DNA of 33,392 nt, from positions 1-33,392 of the forward strand of contig CAITNQ010000355.1 in NCBI GenBank assembly GCA_903893785.1, given 5' to 3'. Positions 11,664 to 19,188 of this stretch are shown here, piece by piece. Each line of letters opens with the position of its first letter. The stretch's first letter is position 1. This DNA is from an uncultured Gemmatimonadota bacterium. Lineage in GTDB: Bacteria; Latescibacterota; UBA2968; UBA8231. The notes under the pieces were generated by a model. That model was not told where the DNA came from. It saw only the letters and a program-made list of their open reading frames with translations, and ran no database searches. A program made the translations under genes and the position numbers.

Positions 11664-13994
11664 ATGTCGCTTCTGGACCAGCTGAACCCGGCCCAGCGTG
11701 AGGCCGCCGCCACCGTTTCGGGTCCTCTGCTGGTCCTGGCCGGCGCCGGCTCGGGCAAGACCCGCGTGTTGACCTATCGCATCGCCCACCTGCTCCATGA
11801 CCACGGCGTGCCGTCGTGGGCTGTCCTGGCGGTCACCTTCACCAACAAGGCCGCCGGCGAGATGCGGGAGCGCGTCAACCAGCTGGCGGGCGCCATGGCC
11901 CAACGAATGTGGGTCGGTACCTTCCATTCGGTCTGCGCGCGCCTCCTGCGACTGGAAGCCGAGGCATTCGGTCTGGACCGGAACTTCACTATCTACGACG
12001 AGGACGACCGCCGGGCGGTGGCACGCCGCGTCTTGCAGGCGCACCGTATCGACGAGCGCGATCTGGCGCCGCGGGGTCTGGTAGCGCTGATCAGCCGGGC
12101 CAAGAACGCGATGACAGACCCGAGCCAGTTGACGGCCGACGATGGCGGTGACGCCAAACGACTGACGCAGCTGTACCTGGATTACGAGTCCGAGCTGCAG
12201 CGCAATCAGGCCCTCGACTTCGACGACCTGCTGGTGCAGGTGGTGCGGCGGTTCGAGTCGCACCCCGAAGTTCTGCTCCGGTACCAGGAACGGTTCGTCC
12301 ACCTGCTGGTCGACGAGTACCAGGACACCAACAAGCCCCAGTACCTGCTGTGCCGCCAATTGGCCGGCATGCACCGCAACCTGTGCTGCGTCGGTGACGA
12401 CGATCAGTCGATTTACCAGTTCAGGGGCGCCGACATCCGCAATATCCTGGACTTCGAACGCGACTACCCCGACGCCCGCGTGGTGCGCTTGGAGCAGAAC
12501 TACCGGTCCACGGGACACATCCTGGCCGCGGCCAATGCGGTCATCCGCCATAACCGCGACCGCAAGGGCAAGCAGTTGTGGACCGATGCGGGCCAGGGCT
12601 CCCCCCTGGAAATGGTGGTCTGCGAATCCGACCGCGAAGAGGCCCGGTTCATCGTCGGTACCATGCGCGACCTGACGCGGCAGCAGCGCTACCAGTACCG
12701 CGACCTGGCCATCTTGTACCGAACCAACGCCCAGTCGCGGGTCCTGGAAGAGGAACTGCGGCGCTCAGGCATGCCGTACACGATCGTCGGTGGCACGCGC
12801 TTCTACGAGCGGAAGGAGGTGCGCGACCTGCTGGCTTACCTGCGTCTGCTGGCCAACCCTGCCGATGACGTGTCCCTGCTGCGGGTCCTCAATGTCCCCC
12901 GCCGGGGTATCGGGGAGACCTCGGTCGAGCGGCTGGCTGCCCAGGCGCGGCAGCAGGGCCTGGGTCTGCTCGCCGCCTGCAGTGACCTGACCGCGCTGGA
13001 CGATCTGGGGAGCCGTGCGCGGAAAAGCCTCGAGGACTTTGCGGCCCTGATGAAGCGGTTGGCTGAACTGGCTGGCACGGTGTCGCTTGCCGAGCTTGGG
13101 CAGGCGGTGTATCGCGACACCGGATACGAGCAGGCGCTGCAGCAGGAAGGCACCCCGGAAGCCGCCGCCAGGGCCGAGAACGCCGAGCAGCTGGTGTCGT
13201 TCATGGCGGAGTTCGCCGATACCCAGGAGGAACCGACGCTGGCGTCGTTCCTGGAAACCGTGGCCCTGATGACTCCGGGTGACGAAGACGCCCAGGCCGG
13301 GCAGCACTTGACCCTGATGACCCTGCACAGCGCCAAAGGGCTGGAATTCCCGGTGGTGTTCATGGCCGGGATGGAAGAGAATCTCTTCCCCACTGCCCGC
13401 GCCGTTGAGGAGGGGCACCGTGACCCGCGGGCGATCGAAGAGGAGCGCCGCCTGTGCTACGTGGGGATCACGCGCGCGAGAGAACAACTTTATCTGACCA
13501 CAGCCCTCACCCGATATGCCTTCGGCACTGTCGTCCAGGGAGTGCCATCCCGGTTCCTCAGCGAGATACCCGCGGAACTGACCCGCGAGCAGACCGCCGG
13601 CGACACGCGGGGGGCGCGGCCGGGCGCGCCGGGCCCTGGCCGGGTGGGCGGCAGCAAGACGCGGGCGCCAGCTCGTTCGGGGTCCACGTCCGCCGGCCCG
13701 GCACCGGTGCGGCGCGTCGCCCCCACCAAGGCCCCCGCGCCCTCGTCGCCAGCTCCGGGCCCCCGCTATGAGTGGGACGAGGCGCCCCCGTCCTCGCGCC
13801 AGACTGATTTCGCCCAGTTCACTGATCAGGATGACTTCCTGTCCGTAGGGCAGGTGGTGATTCACCCGACCTGGGGGCGGGGCCAGATCGTGGCGCGCGA
13901 GGGTGCCGGCGATGGCTTGCGCCTGAGCATTCGTTTCGACCGCGGCCAGATCAAGAAAGTGGCCGCGGCCTACGCCCAACTCGAACCGGGCTGA
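11664..13994 (+). CDS. pcrA: ATP-dependent DNA helicase of the PcrA/UvrD type
   Basis: A 776-residue superfamily 1A 3'-5' helicase used in nucleotide excision repair, replication restart and RecA removal. Motifs appear in order: Q motif LNPAQREA, Walker A AGAGSGKT (26-33), Ia TFTNKAA, Walker B DEYQDTN, III DDQSIYQFRGA, IV LEQNYRST, V TLHSAKGLEF and VI VGITRAR. A low-complexity Arg/Ala/Pro linker (about 640-715) connects to a C-terminal Tudor-like domain with GQVVIHPTWGRG, which in PcrA binds RNA polymerase. The size is typical. An AAGGAAA purine run precedes the ATG. PcrA and UvrD cannot be told apart firmly by eye; the C-terminal domain is found in both. Confidence 0.95.
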   Translation: MSLLDQLNPAQREAAATVSGPLLVLAGAGSGKTRVLTYRIAHLLHDHGVPSWAVLAVTFTNKAAGEMRERVNQLAGAMAQRMWVGTFHSVCARLLRLEAEAFGLDRNFTIYDEDDRRAVARRVLQAHRIDERDLAPRGLVALISRAKNAMTDPSQLTADDGGDAKRLTQLYLDYESELQRNQALDFDDLLVQVVRRFESHPEVLLRYQERFVHLLVDEYQDTNKPQYLLCRQLAGMHRNLCCVGDDDQSIYQFRGADIRNILDFERDYPDARVVRLEQNYRSTGHILAAANAVIRHNRDRKGKQLWTDAGQGSPLEMVVCESDREEARFIVGTMRDLTRQQRYQYRDLAILYRTNAQSRVLEEELRRSGMPYTIVGGTRFYERKEVRDLLAYLRLLANPADDVSLLRVLNVPRRGIGETSVERLAAQARQQGLGLLAACSDLTALDDLGSRARKSLEDFAALMKRLAELAGTVSLAELGQAVYRDTGYEQALQQEGTPEAAARAENAEQLVSFMAEFADTQEEPTLASFLETVALMTPGDEDAQAGQHLTLMTLHSAKGLEFPVVFMAGMEENLFPTARAVEEGHRDPRAIEEERRLCYVGITRAREQLYLTTALTRYAFGTVVQGVPSRFLSEIPAELTREQTAGDTRGARPGAPGPGRVGGSKTRAPARSGSTSAGPAPVRRVAPTKAPAPSSPAPGPRYEWDEAPPSSRQTDFAQFTDQDDFLSVGQVVIHPTWGRGQIVAREGAGDGLRLSIRFDRGQIKKVAAAYAQLEPG

Positions 13995-14010
13995 TGGAGC
14001 CTTGTCGGCC

Positions 14011-15318
14011 GTGACCGCCTGCTCGCGGGCCGCCACCGTGGCCCTGCACCATATCGGCTGTCGCCTGAACCAGGCCGAGATCGAGGCACTCGCGGACCAT
14101 CTGCGGCGCCGGGGCTTCGGCATTGTGCCCTTCGCCGGCCAGGCCGACGTCTACGTTATCAACACGTGTACCGTGACCCGTGCCGGCGATGCCGACTCGC
14201 GCCGCGCCGTGCGCCGCGCTCGCCTGCTGAACCCCGAGGCGACCGTGGTGGCCACCGGCTGCTACGCCCAGCGTCGCCCCGACGAGTTGCGCGGCGCCGG
14301 CGCTGACCTGGTACTCGGCAATGGCGACAAGAGCAACCTGGTGCAGTGCCTGGAGAACCACCTGGAGGGACGCAGTCAGGCGCCCGCGGCGGCACTGGGA
14401 ACCGGGCGCTTCCTGCCCATCGAAGGCGCGGTGCCTCACGGCCGTACGCGCGGGGCTCTGCAGGTGCAGGACGGCTGCAGCGAACACTGCACGTATTGCG
14501 TTATCCCGTCGGTCCGGGGTCCCAGCGTCAGTCGGCCCCTGGCCCAAGTCGTGGCGCAGGCACGGGTCATGGTCGACAGCGGTTACCGCGAACTGCACCT
14601 GACCGGCGTCAACACCGGCGCCTACGGGCGTGACCGCGACGGTGCCGAAAGCCTTGCAGGTCTGTTGAAGGCCCTGCTGCAGGTGGACAACCTGCTGCGG
14701 GTGCGGCTCGGTTCGGTGGAACCGCGCGAGGTGTCGGAGGCGTTGATTGACCTGGTTGCCGACTCACCGCGGGTGTGCCGGCATTTCCACGTACCGCTGC
14801 AGAGCGGCGACGACGACGTGCTGCGGCGCATGGGACGGCGCTATACAGCGGCTGGCTATGCGGAACGCCTGGTGCGCGTGGCACACGCGGTGCCTGACTG
14901 TGCGATCGGCGCTGATGTGCTCGTGGGTTTCCCGGGCGAGACCGAGGCAGCTTTTGCCAACACGGTGGCGCTGATCCGTCAGCTACCCTTGACCTACCTG
15001 CACGTGTTCCCCTATTCGGTGCGCCAGGGCACGCCAGCGTCGCGCTGGTCCGATGCCCCGCCGCCTGCCGTAACCCGGGCCCGGGTTCAGGAGCTTATCG
15101 AACTCGGGCAGGGGCGGCGCCAGCAGTTCCATCAGGGATTCGTCGGGCGCCTCCTCGGCGTGTTGGTAGAGGACCAGCGCGATGGCGTTGGCTCAGGGCT
15201 GAGCGACAACTACGTCAAAGCCACTTTCGCGGGGGTGCGAACTCTGCCGAATGCCCTGGTCACGGTGCGCGTCACCCAGGCTGATACAGACGGGGTGCGC
15301 GCCGAGGTGCTGCCATGA
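14011..15318 (+). CDS. mtaB: tRNA t6A37 methylthiotransferase, MtaB-like
   Basis: A methylthiotransferase of the radical-SAM family that would convert t6A37 to ms2t6A in ANN-decoding tRNAs. The N-terminal UPF0004 domain holds the three cluster cysteines in IGCRLNQAE, NTCTVT and TGCYAQ. The radical-SAM CxxxCxxC occurs in DGCSEHCTYCVIP, and LTGVNTGAYG and FHVPLQSGDD follow. A divergent C-terminal TRAM-like region ends the protein. IGCRLNQ favours MtaB over MiaB or RimO. The start is uncertain: GTG at 14011 has GGAG 11 nt upstream, while an in-frame TTG at 14002 leaves only 2 nt. It begins just behind the helicase gene and overlaps miaB by ATGA. Confidence 0.92.
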   Translation: MTACSRAATVALHHIGCRLNQAEIEALADHLRRRGFGIVPFAGQADVYVINTCTVTRAGDADSRRAVRRARLLNPEATVVATGCYAQRRPDELRGAGADLVLGNGDKSNLVQCLENHLEGRSQAPAAALGTGRFLPIEGAVPHGRTRGALQVQDGCSEHCTYCVIPSVRGPSVSRPLAQVVAQARVMVDSGYRELHLTGVNTGAYGRDRDGAESLAGLLKALLQVDNLLRVRLGSVEPREVSEALIDLVADSPRVCRHFHVPLQSGDDDVLRRMGRRYTAAGYAERLVRVAHAVPDCAIGADVLVGFPGETEAAFANTVALIRQLPLTYLHVFPYSVRQGTPASRWSDAPPPAVTRARVQELIELGQGRRQQFHQGFVGRLLGVLVEDQRDGVGSGLSDNYVKATFAGVRTLPNALVTVRVTQADTDGVRAEVLP

Positions 15319-16715
15319 GCGACGAGCTACCCGTTCTCGGCCAAGCGCCTTCGGCCCCAGGGCCCGCGGCGCCGCTGGCCGCGCCACGCCCAGGGGCCCG
15401 CAGTGTGTACCTGGAGACCTATGGCTGCCAGATGAACCTGGCCGATACAGAACTGCTGCGCCGCATCCTGTTAGGGGCCGGGTACCGGATGGTGGACGCT
15501 CCCGAGGACGCCGATGTCATTCTGCTCAACACCTGCGCCGTGCGCGAGCACGCCGAGACGCGCGTCATCGGTCGGGCGGCTCAGCTACACGGCCTGCGGC
15601 GCCACCGCCCCGGGATGACCCTCGGTGTCCTGGGGTGCATGGCCCAGCGCCTGGCGGCCGAGTTGCCGCGGCGGGCGCCCTTTGTCGATCTGGTGGTCGG
15701 CCCCGATGCGTACCGGCGTCTGCCCGAACTACTTGAGCAGACCGGCGAGGATGCGGTGCTGGATGTGCGCCATCGCCGCGGCGAGGACTACGCCGGCATC
15801 GAGCCGGCCCGCCGCCAGGGGTGCACCGGATGGGTCACCATCATGCGCGGATGTGATCGCTTCTGCAGTTTCTGCGTGGTTCCCTTTGTCCGCGGGCGCG
15901 AGCGCAGTCTGCCGGTTCGGGAGATCCTCGACCAGGTGGCCAGGGCCGCCGAGACCGGCGTCCGCGAAGTCACGCTGCTCGGACAGACGGTGAACTCGTA
16001 TCGCCATGGCGGCACGAGTTTCGCCGATCTGCTGCGCCAGGTTGCCGCGGTGCCGGGCATCTGGCGCGTGCGCTTCACGTCGCCTCACCCGGCAGACTTG
16101 AGCGCCGACACCATCGAGGCGTTGGCTTCGGTGCCGTCCGTCTGTCCCTCGCTCCACCTGCCGGTCCAGAGCGGTTCCGATGCTCAGTTGGCCCTCATGC
16201 ACCGGGGGTACACGGTGGCACACTATCGCGGCTTGGTCGAGCAACTGCGATCCCGGGTGCCCGATCTGGCGCTCACCACCGATGTGGTGGTGGGTTTCTG
16301 CGGCGAGACCGACGCCGACTATGCCCTGACCGTGGCGTTGATGGAGGAGGTGCGCTTCGACGGCGCCTTCCTGTTCAAGTACTCGCCACGCGAGGGCACC
16401 CACGCCTGGCGCCATCTGCCGGACGACGTGCCCGCCGCCACCAAGCAAGAACGCCTAGAGCGGATCATTGCGCTGCAGGAGCGGATCTCCGAGGAGCGCA
16501 ACCGGGCTTGGACCGGCCGGTCCGTCGAGGTGCTGATCGAGGCCTGCAGCGGTCCATCGGCCGGCACACCCGCCACGGCCCACGGCCGCACGCCACAGGG
16601 CAAGAATGTGGTGGTTGCCGGCGAGCAGGTCGTGGGGACACGGGTGCAGGTGCGCGTGGCGCGCACGACGGCCCATACTCTCATCGGCACCGGGGTAGAC
16701 AGCGACGAGCCCTGA
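15315..16715 (+). CDS. miaB: tRNA i6A37 methylthiotransferase MiaB
   Basis: A 466-residue radical-SAM enzyme that makes ms2i6A37 in tRNAs reading UNN codons. Cluster cysteines lie in YGCQMNLAD, NTCAVREHAE and LGCMAQR. The radical-SAM motif is RGCDRFCSFCVVPFVRGRE, followed by LLGQTVNSY and LHLPVQSGSD. A TRAM domain follows, and HGRTPQGKNVVV near the C-terminus is typical of MiaB. The first 30 residues are an extra Ala/Pro-rich extension. The ATG overlaps the mtaB stop (ATGA), so the two anticodon-loop modification enzymes are translationally coupled. It converges on ptsN with only 27 nt between the stops. Confidence 0.96.
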   Translation: MSDELPVLGQAPSAPGPAAPLAAPRPGARSVYLETYGCQMNLADTELLRRILLGAGYRMVDAPEDADVILLNTCAVREHAETRVIGRAAQLHGLRRHRPGMTLGVLGCMAQRLAAELPRRAPFVDLVVGPDAYRRLPELLEQTGEDAVLDVRHRRGEDYAGIEPARRQGCTGWVTIMRGCDRFCSFCVVPFVRGRERSLPVREILDQVARAAETGVREVTLLGQTVNSYRHGGTSFADLLRQVAAVPGIWRVRFTSPHPADLSADTIEALASVPSVCPSLHLPVQSGSDAQLALMHRGYTVAHYRGLVEQLRSRVPDLALTTDVVVGFCGETDADYALTVALMEEVRFDGAFLFKYSPREGTHAWRHLPDDVPAATKQERLERIIALQERISEERNRAWTGRSVEVLIEACSGPSAGTPATAHGRTPQGKNVVVAGEQVVGTRVQVRVARTTAHTLIGTGVDSDEP

Positions 16716-16742
16716 GCACCGGGTCCCGGGCCGCCTGGGCGG

Positions 16743-17201
16743 TCAGCGGCGACAGCCGTTGAAGATGGCCAACACCTCGGCGGCATCCCTGGCCTCGACC
16801 AGGGCCCGCCGCACATCGTCCTGCTGCAGCAACCGGGAGATGCCGGCCAGCAGTTCCATGTGCTGCTTCTGGTGCTTCCTGGGTGTGGCCAGCATGGCCA
16901 CGATGTGGACCGGCGCTCCGTCGATGGCCGCGAAGTCGATCCCCTCGCGGGAGATGCCAACCGCCAGCAGCTGACGGGCTATGCTGTCTTCGTGGGCGTG
17001 CGGGACGGCCACGCCCTTCCCCACTCCCGTCGACCCCTGCTGTTCGCGCTGAATCACGTCGGCCAGGAAACGTTTGGGGTCGAACACCCCATCGTCCTCG
17101 TCCAGCAAGTCGGCCAATTCGCGAATGGCCTCAATGCTGCGGCGGGCCTTCATGCCGACCAGGATGTTCTTCGGGCGCAAGATGCGATCCCACTTGTCCA
17201 T
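16743..17201 (-). CDS. ptsN: PTS EIIA domain protein, PtsN type
   Basis: A 152-residue single EIIA domain of the fructose/nitrogen-PTS family. The phospho-accepting His68 lies in VAVPHAHED, preceded by REQQGSTGVGKG, both typical. A basic N-terminus (RILRPKNILVGMKARRS) precedes the domain. Stand-alone EIIA proteins usually regulate rather than transport; in proteobacteria PtsN controls potassium and nitrogen responses, but no partner genes (EI, NPr) or rpoN are in view. The ATG lacks a strong ribosome site. It follows the DUF2723 gene by 121 nt and has its own predicted promoter overlapping that gene's stop. Confidence 0.9.
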   Translation of the reverse strand: MDKWDRILRPKNILVGMKARRSIEAIRELADLLDEDDGVFDPKRFLADVIQREQQGSTGVGKGVAVPHAHEDSIARQLLAVGISREGIDFAAIDGAPVHIVAMLATPRKHQKQHMELLAGISRLLQQDDVRRALVEARDAAEVLAIFNGCRR

Positions 17202-17297
17202 CGGCGCTCTGGGGACGGGGGTGCCGACGCCGGCAGATCAGACGGATCACCGATATCCGGGCTGGGGCCGGCGGATCCCCCTGTCGACGACCCGCGC

Positions 17298-17326
17298 AAG
17301 GTAAGCCGGCGCTGCGGTTACGTCAA
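17298..17326 (-). promoter_or_regulatory. Predicted promoter of the EIIA gene
   Basis: On the minus strand, TTGACG (17326-17321) and TACCTT (17303-17298) are 17 bp apart. The -35 overlaps the stop codon of the DUF2723 gene. Start would fall near 17291, with a leader of about 90 nt before the EIIA ATG. Confidence 0.5.
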
Positions 17327-19188
17327 GGCGGATCGGCCAGTGCCTCGGCCAGGCGGCGTTGCTCGGCGGCCAATGACCGCTGGCCGAGATCACTGGCCAA
17401 CCGGGCGGCCAGCCGGTGCGGTCCCGCTTGCCACGGGTCGAGTTCGCAGGCGGCAAGCGCGTGGGGCAGGGCCGCGGCGGGTTGGCCGCAGCGGACCATG
17501 GCCAACGCCACGTTGAAGCGCATACTGCGCGAATCGGCTGCCGTGGCCGCCGCCTGAGTGTAGCTGCGGGCGGCGGCTTCCGGCGCGTTGCTGGCCAGTT
17601 GGTGCTCGCCCTGCATATACCAGTAATGCGCCTTCAGCTTGCGCACCCAGGGATCGGCGGCTGGAGCGCTGAGAAACCCCTGGTCGAGCACCGGCGCCCG
17701 ACCAACCCACCCTTCGCCCTGGCGGACAACCCGGTAGGCCAGACCATCGGGCACCAGTTGGTGGTCGGCCGCCGGCAGGCCTCGGGCCGCCAGGTAGTAC
17801 ACCGGCCGGTCGTGACGACGGATGAGCTCGGCTTCGGCGGCGGCTTCCAGGTCCTGTTGGCGTTCCATGGGGAGGCGGCGTTGCGCTGGCGTGAGCAGGT
17901 CGTTGTCCGTGCCGCGGCCCATCCGGTTGTACAGGCGTACGTCAGGGCGCATGGCTTCCAGGCGCAGCAGGTAGTCCAGGACAAACGACAGGTCGTCGCC
18001 CTCTGCCACGACCACGGCATTGGGCGGCAGGCTGGCCAGAAGGTCAGCACCCAGGCGGTGCGCGGTCCACTCGTCACTGCGATTGACCTGGCCCCAGTTT
18101 GTCGCCAGCAGGGCTCCGGCGGCTACCACCGCGATACCAGCAACCGCGCCGTGGCCCACGCGCCGGCCCACGTCATCGGCACCGTAGGCCACGAAAACGG
18201 CGACCACGGCGAAGCCAGTGAGGAAGAAGACCCCCAAACCATTGGGGTCCCGGTGGTAATTGAGCGCCGCCGCCAGGTTGACGCCGAGGCTGGCGCTGGC
18301 CAGGAAGGCCAGGACCCGGTCGCGACGCCAGCAGCACCACGCCCCCCAGACCGCCAGGGGTACCAATACCGGCGTGAAGTCGGTCAGCACCTGGTGCAGC
18401 CAACGCCAGCCGTTGCTGACCATGGCGGTTACGGGAAGGGCGAAGAACGAAGATCGGTACAGGGCGCCGGTCAGGTGGTCCCACAGCGACCCCACAGTGT
18501 CGAGGTGACTCCAGTGGAAGCCACTGCCGACGCCGTTGCGGAGCGGTAGGTAGAGGACCGTGCTGTACCCGGCGGCGGCGGCGATGGCGGCCAGGACCCA
18601 GGCGCGCGGTTGCCGCCGCAGGGCCGGCCACCGCCAAGCCAGCGTGGCTGCCAGCACCGGGAGCAGGAGGACCTGGGTCAGGTGCGCGGCCGCGCCCAGA
18701 CCCCACGCGTAGGCTGCCAGCAGCAGGGACCGTGGTTCGCGGCGGGTGGCCGCCGCGGCAGTGGCCCACAGCGCCAGCACCGCGGTCAACAGGCTCAGTC
18801 CGTAAACCTCGGCAATGACCGCCTGCGACCAGAACGTGCGCGAGAAGGCCAGGGCCAGGGCCCCGGCAGCCGCGGCCCACGGGGACACGCCCCGGTCGAG
18901 CAGCAGCCAGGCGACGGCGGCCACCGCGGCTACATGGGTCATGGCGGTCGCTGTCGAGACCGGCCACGCGGGGTTGGCGGTGGGAAGAGCAGCGCACACC
19001 AGTCGGCCCAGAAGGCAGAACAGTGGGTACCCGGTCGGATGGGGCGTGCCAAGCAGGCGCACCGACCCGATCAGCTCGCCGCTCCCCTCGACATAGACCG
19101 TGGGGCACAGGGTAAGCCCATAGACCAGGGCCGCCATCGCCGCGGCTCCGCAGATCGCCGCCACGCGGCCACGTGTCAGCTGCCCCAT
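17323..19188 (-). CDS. DUF2723 membrane protein with TPR-like tail
   Basis: A 621-residue multi-pass protein. It opens with a membrane segment and the DUF2723 signature LCPTVYVEGSGELI, then LLGTPHPTGYPLF, as in the human O-mannosyltransferase TMEM260 and many FCB-group proteins. About ten membrane segments run to about residue 385. A soluble part follows (LASLPPNAVVVAEGDD, LYNRMGRG), then TPR-like helices (about 515-615; EAAARSYTQAAATA, QPAAALPHALAACELDPWQ). The family is a predicted GT-C-type lipid-phosphosugar-dependent glycosyltransferase. The ATG at 19188 is chosen because the signature follows at once; it overlaps the yfhO-like gene by 13 nt with GCAGGT just upstream. It is the last gene of a three-gene operon. 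Confidence 0.9.
   Translation of the reverse strand: MGQLTRGRVAAICGAAAMAALVYGLTLCPTVYVEGSGELIGSVRLLGTPHPTGYPLFCLLGRLVCAALPTANPAWPVSTATAMTHVAAVAAVAWLLLDRGVSPWAAAAGALALAFSRTFWSQAVIAEVYGLSLLTAVLALWATAAAATRREPRSLLLAAYAWGLGAAAHLTQVLLLPVLAATLAWRWPALRRQPRAWVLAAIAAAAGYSTVLYLPLRNGVGSGFHWSHLDTVGSLWDHLTGALYRSSFFALPVTAMVSNGWRWLHQVLTDFTPVLVPLAVWGAWCCWRRDRVLAFLASASLGVNLAAALNYHRDPNGLGVFFLTGFAVVAVFVAYGADDVGRRVGHGAVAGIAVVAAGALLATNWGQVNRSDEWTAHRLGADLLASLPPNAVVVAEGDDLSFVLDYLLRLEAMRPDVRLYNRMGRGTDNDLLTPAQRRLPMERQQDLEAAAEAELIRRHDRPVYYLAARGLPAADHQLVPDGLAYRVVRQGEGWVGRAPVLDQGFLSAPAADPWVRKLKAHYWYMQGEHQLASNAPEAAARSYTQAAATAADSRSMRFNVALAMVRCGQPAAALPHALAACELDPWQAGPHRLAARLASDLGQRSLAAEQRRLAEALADPP

Noticed and set aside
12241..12275. 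GGTTCGAGTC string resembling a tRNA T-arm
   Set aside because: It lies inside the conserved helicase coding sequence and has no acceptor or anticodon stem around it.
16716..16742. GC-rich hairpin between miaB and ptsN
   Set aside because: Only 4-5 bp with a tiny loop and no U-run in a 27-nt gap.
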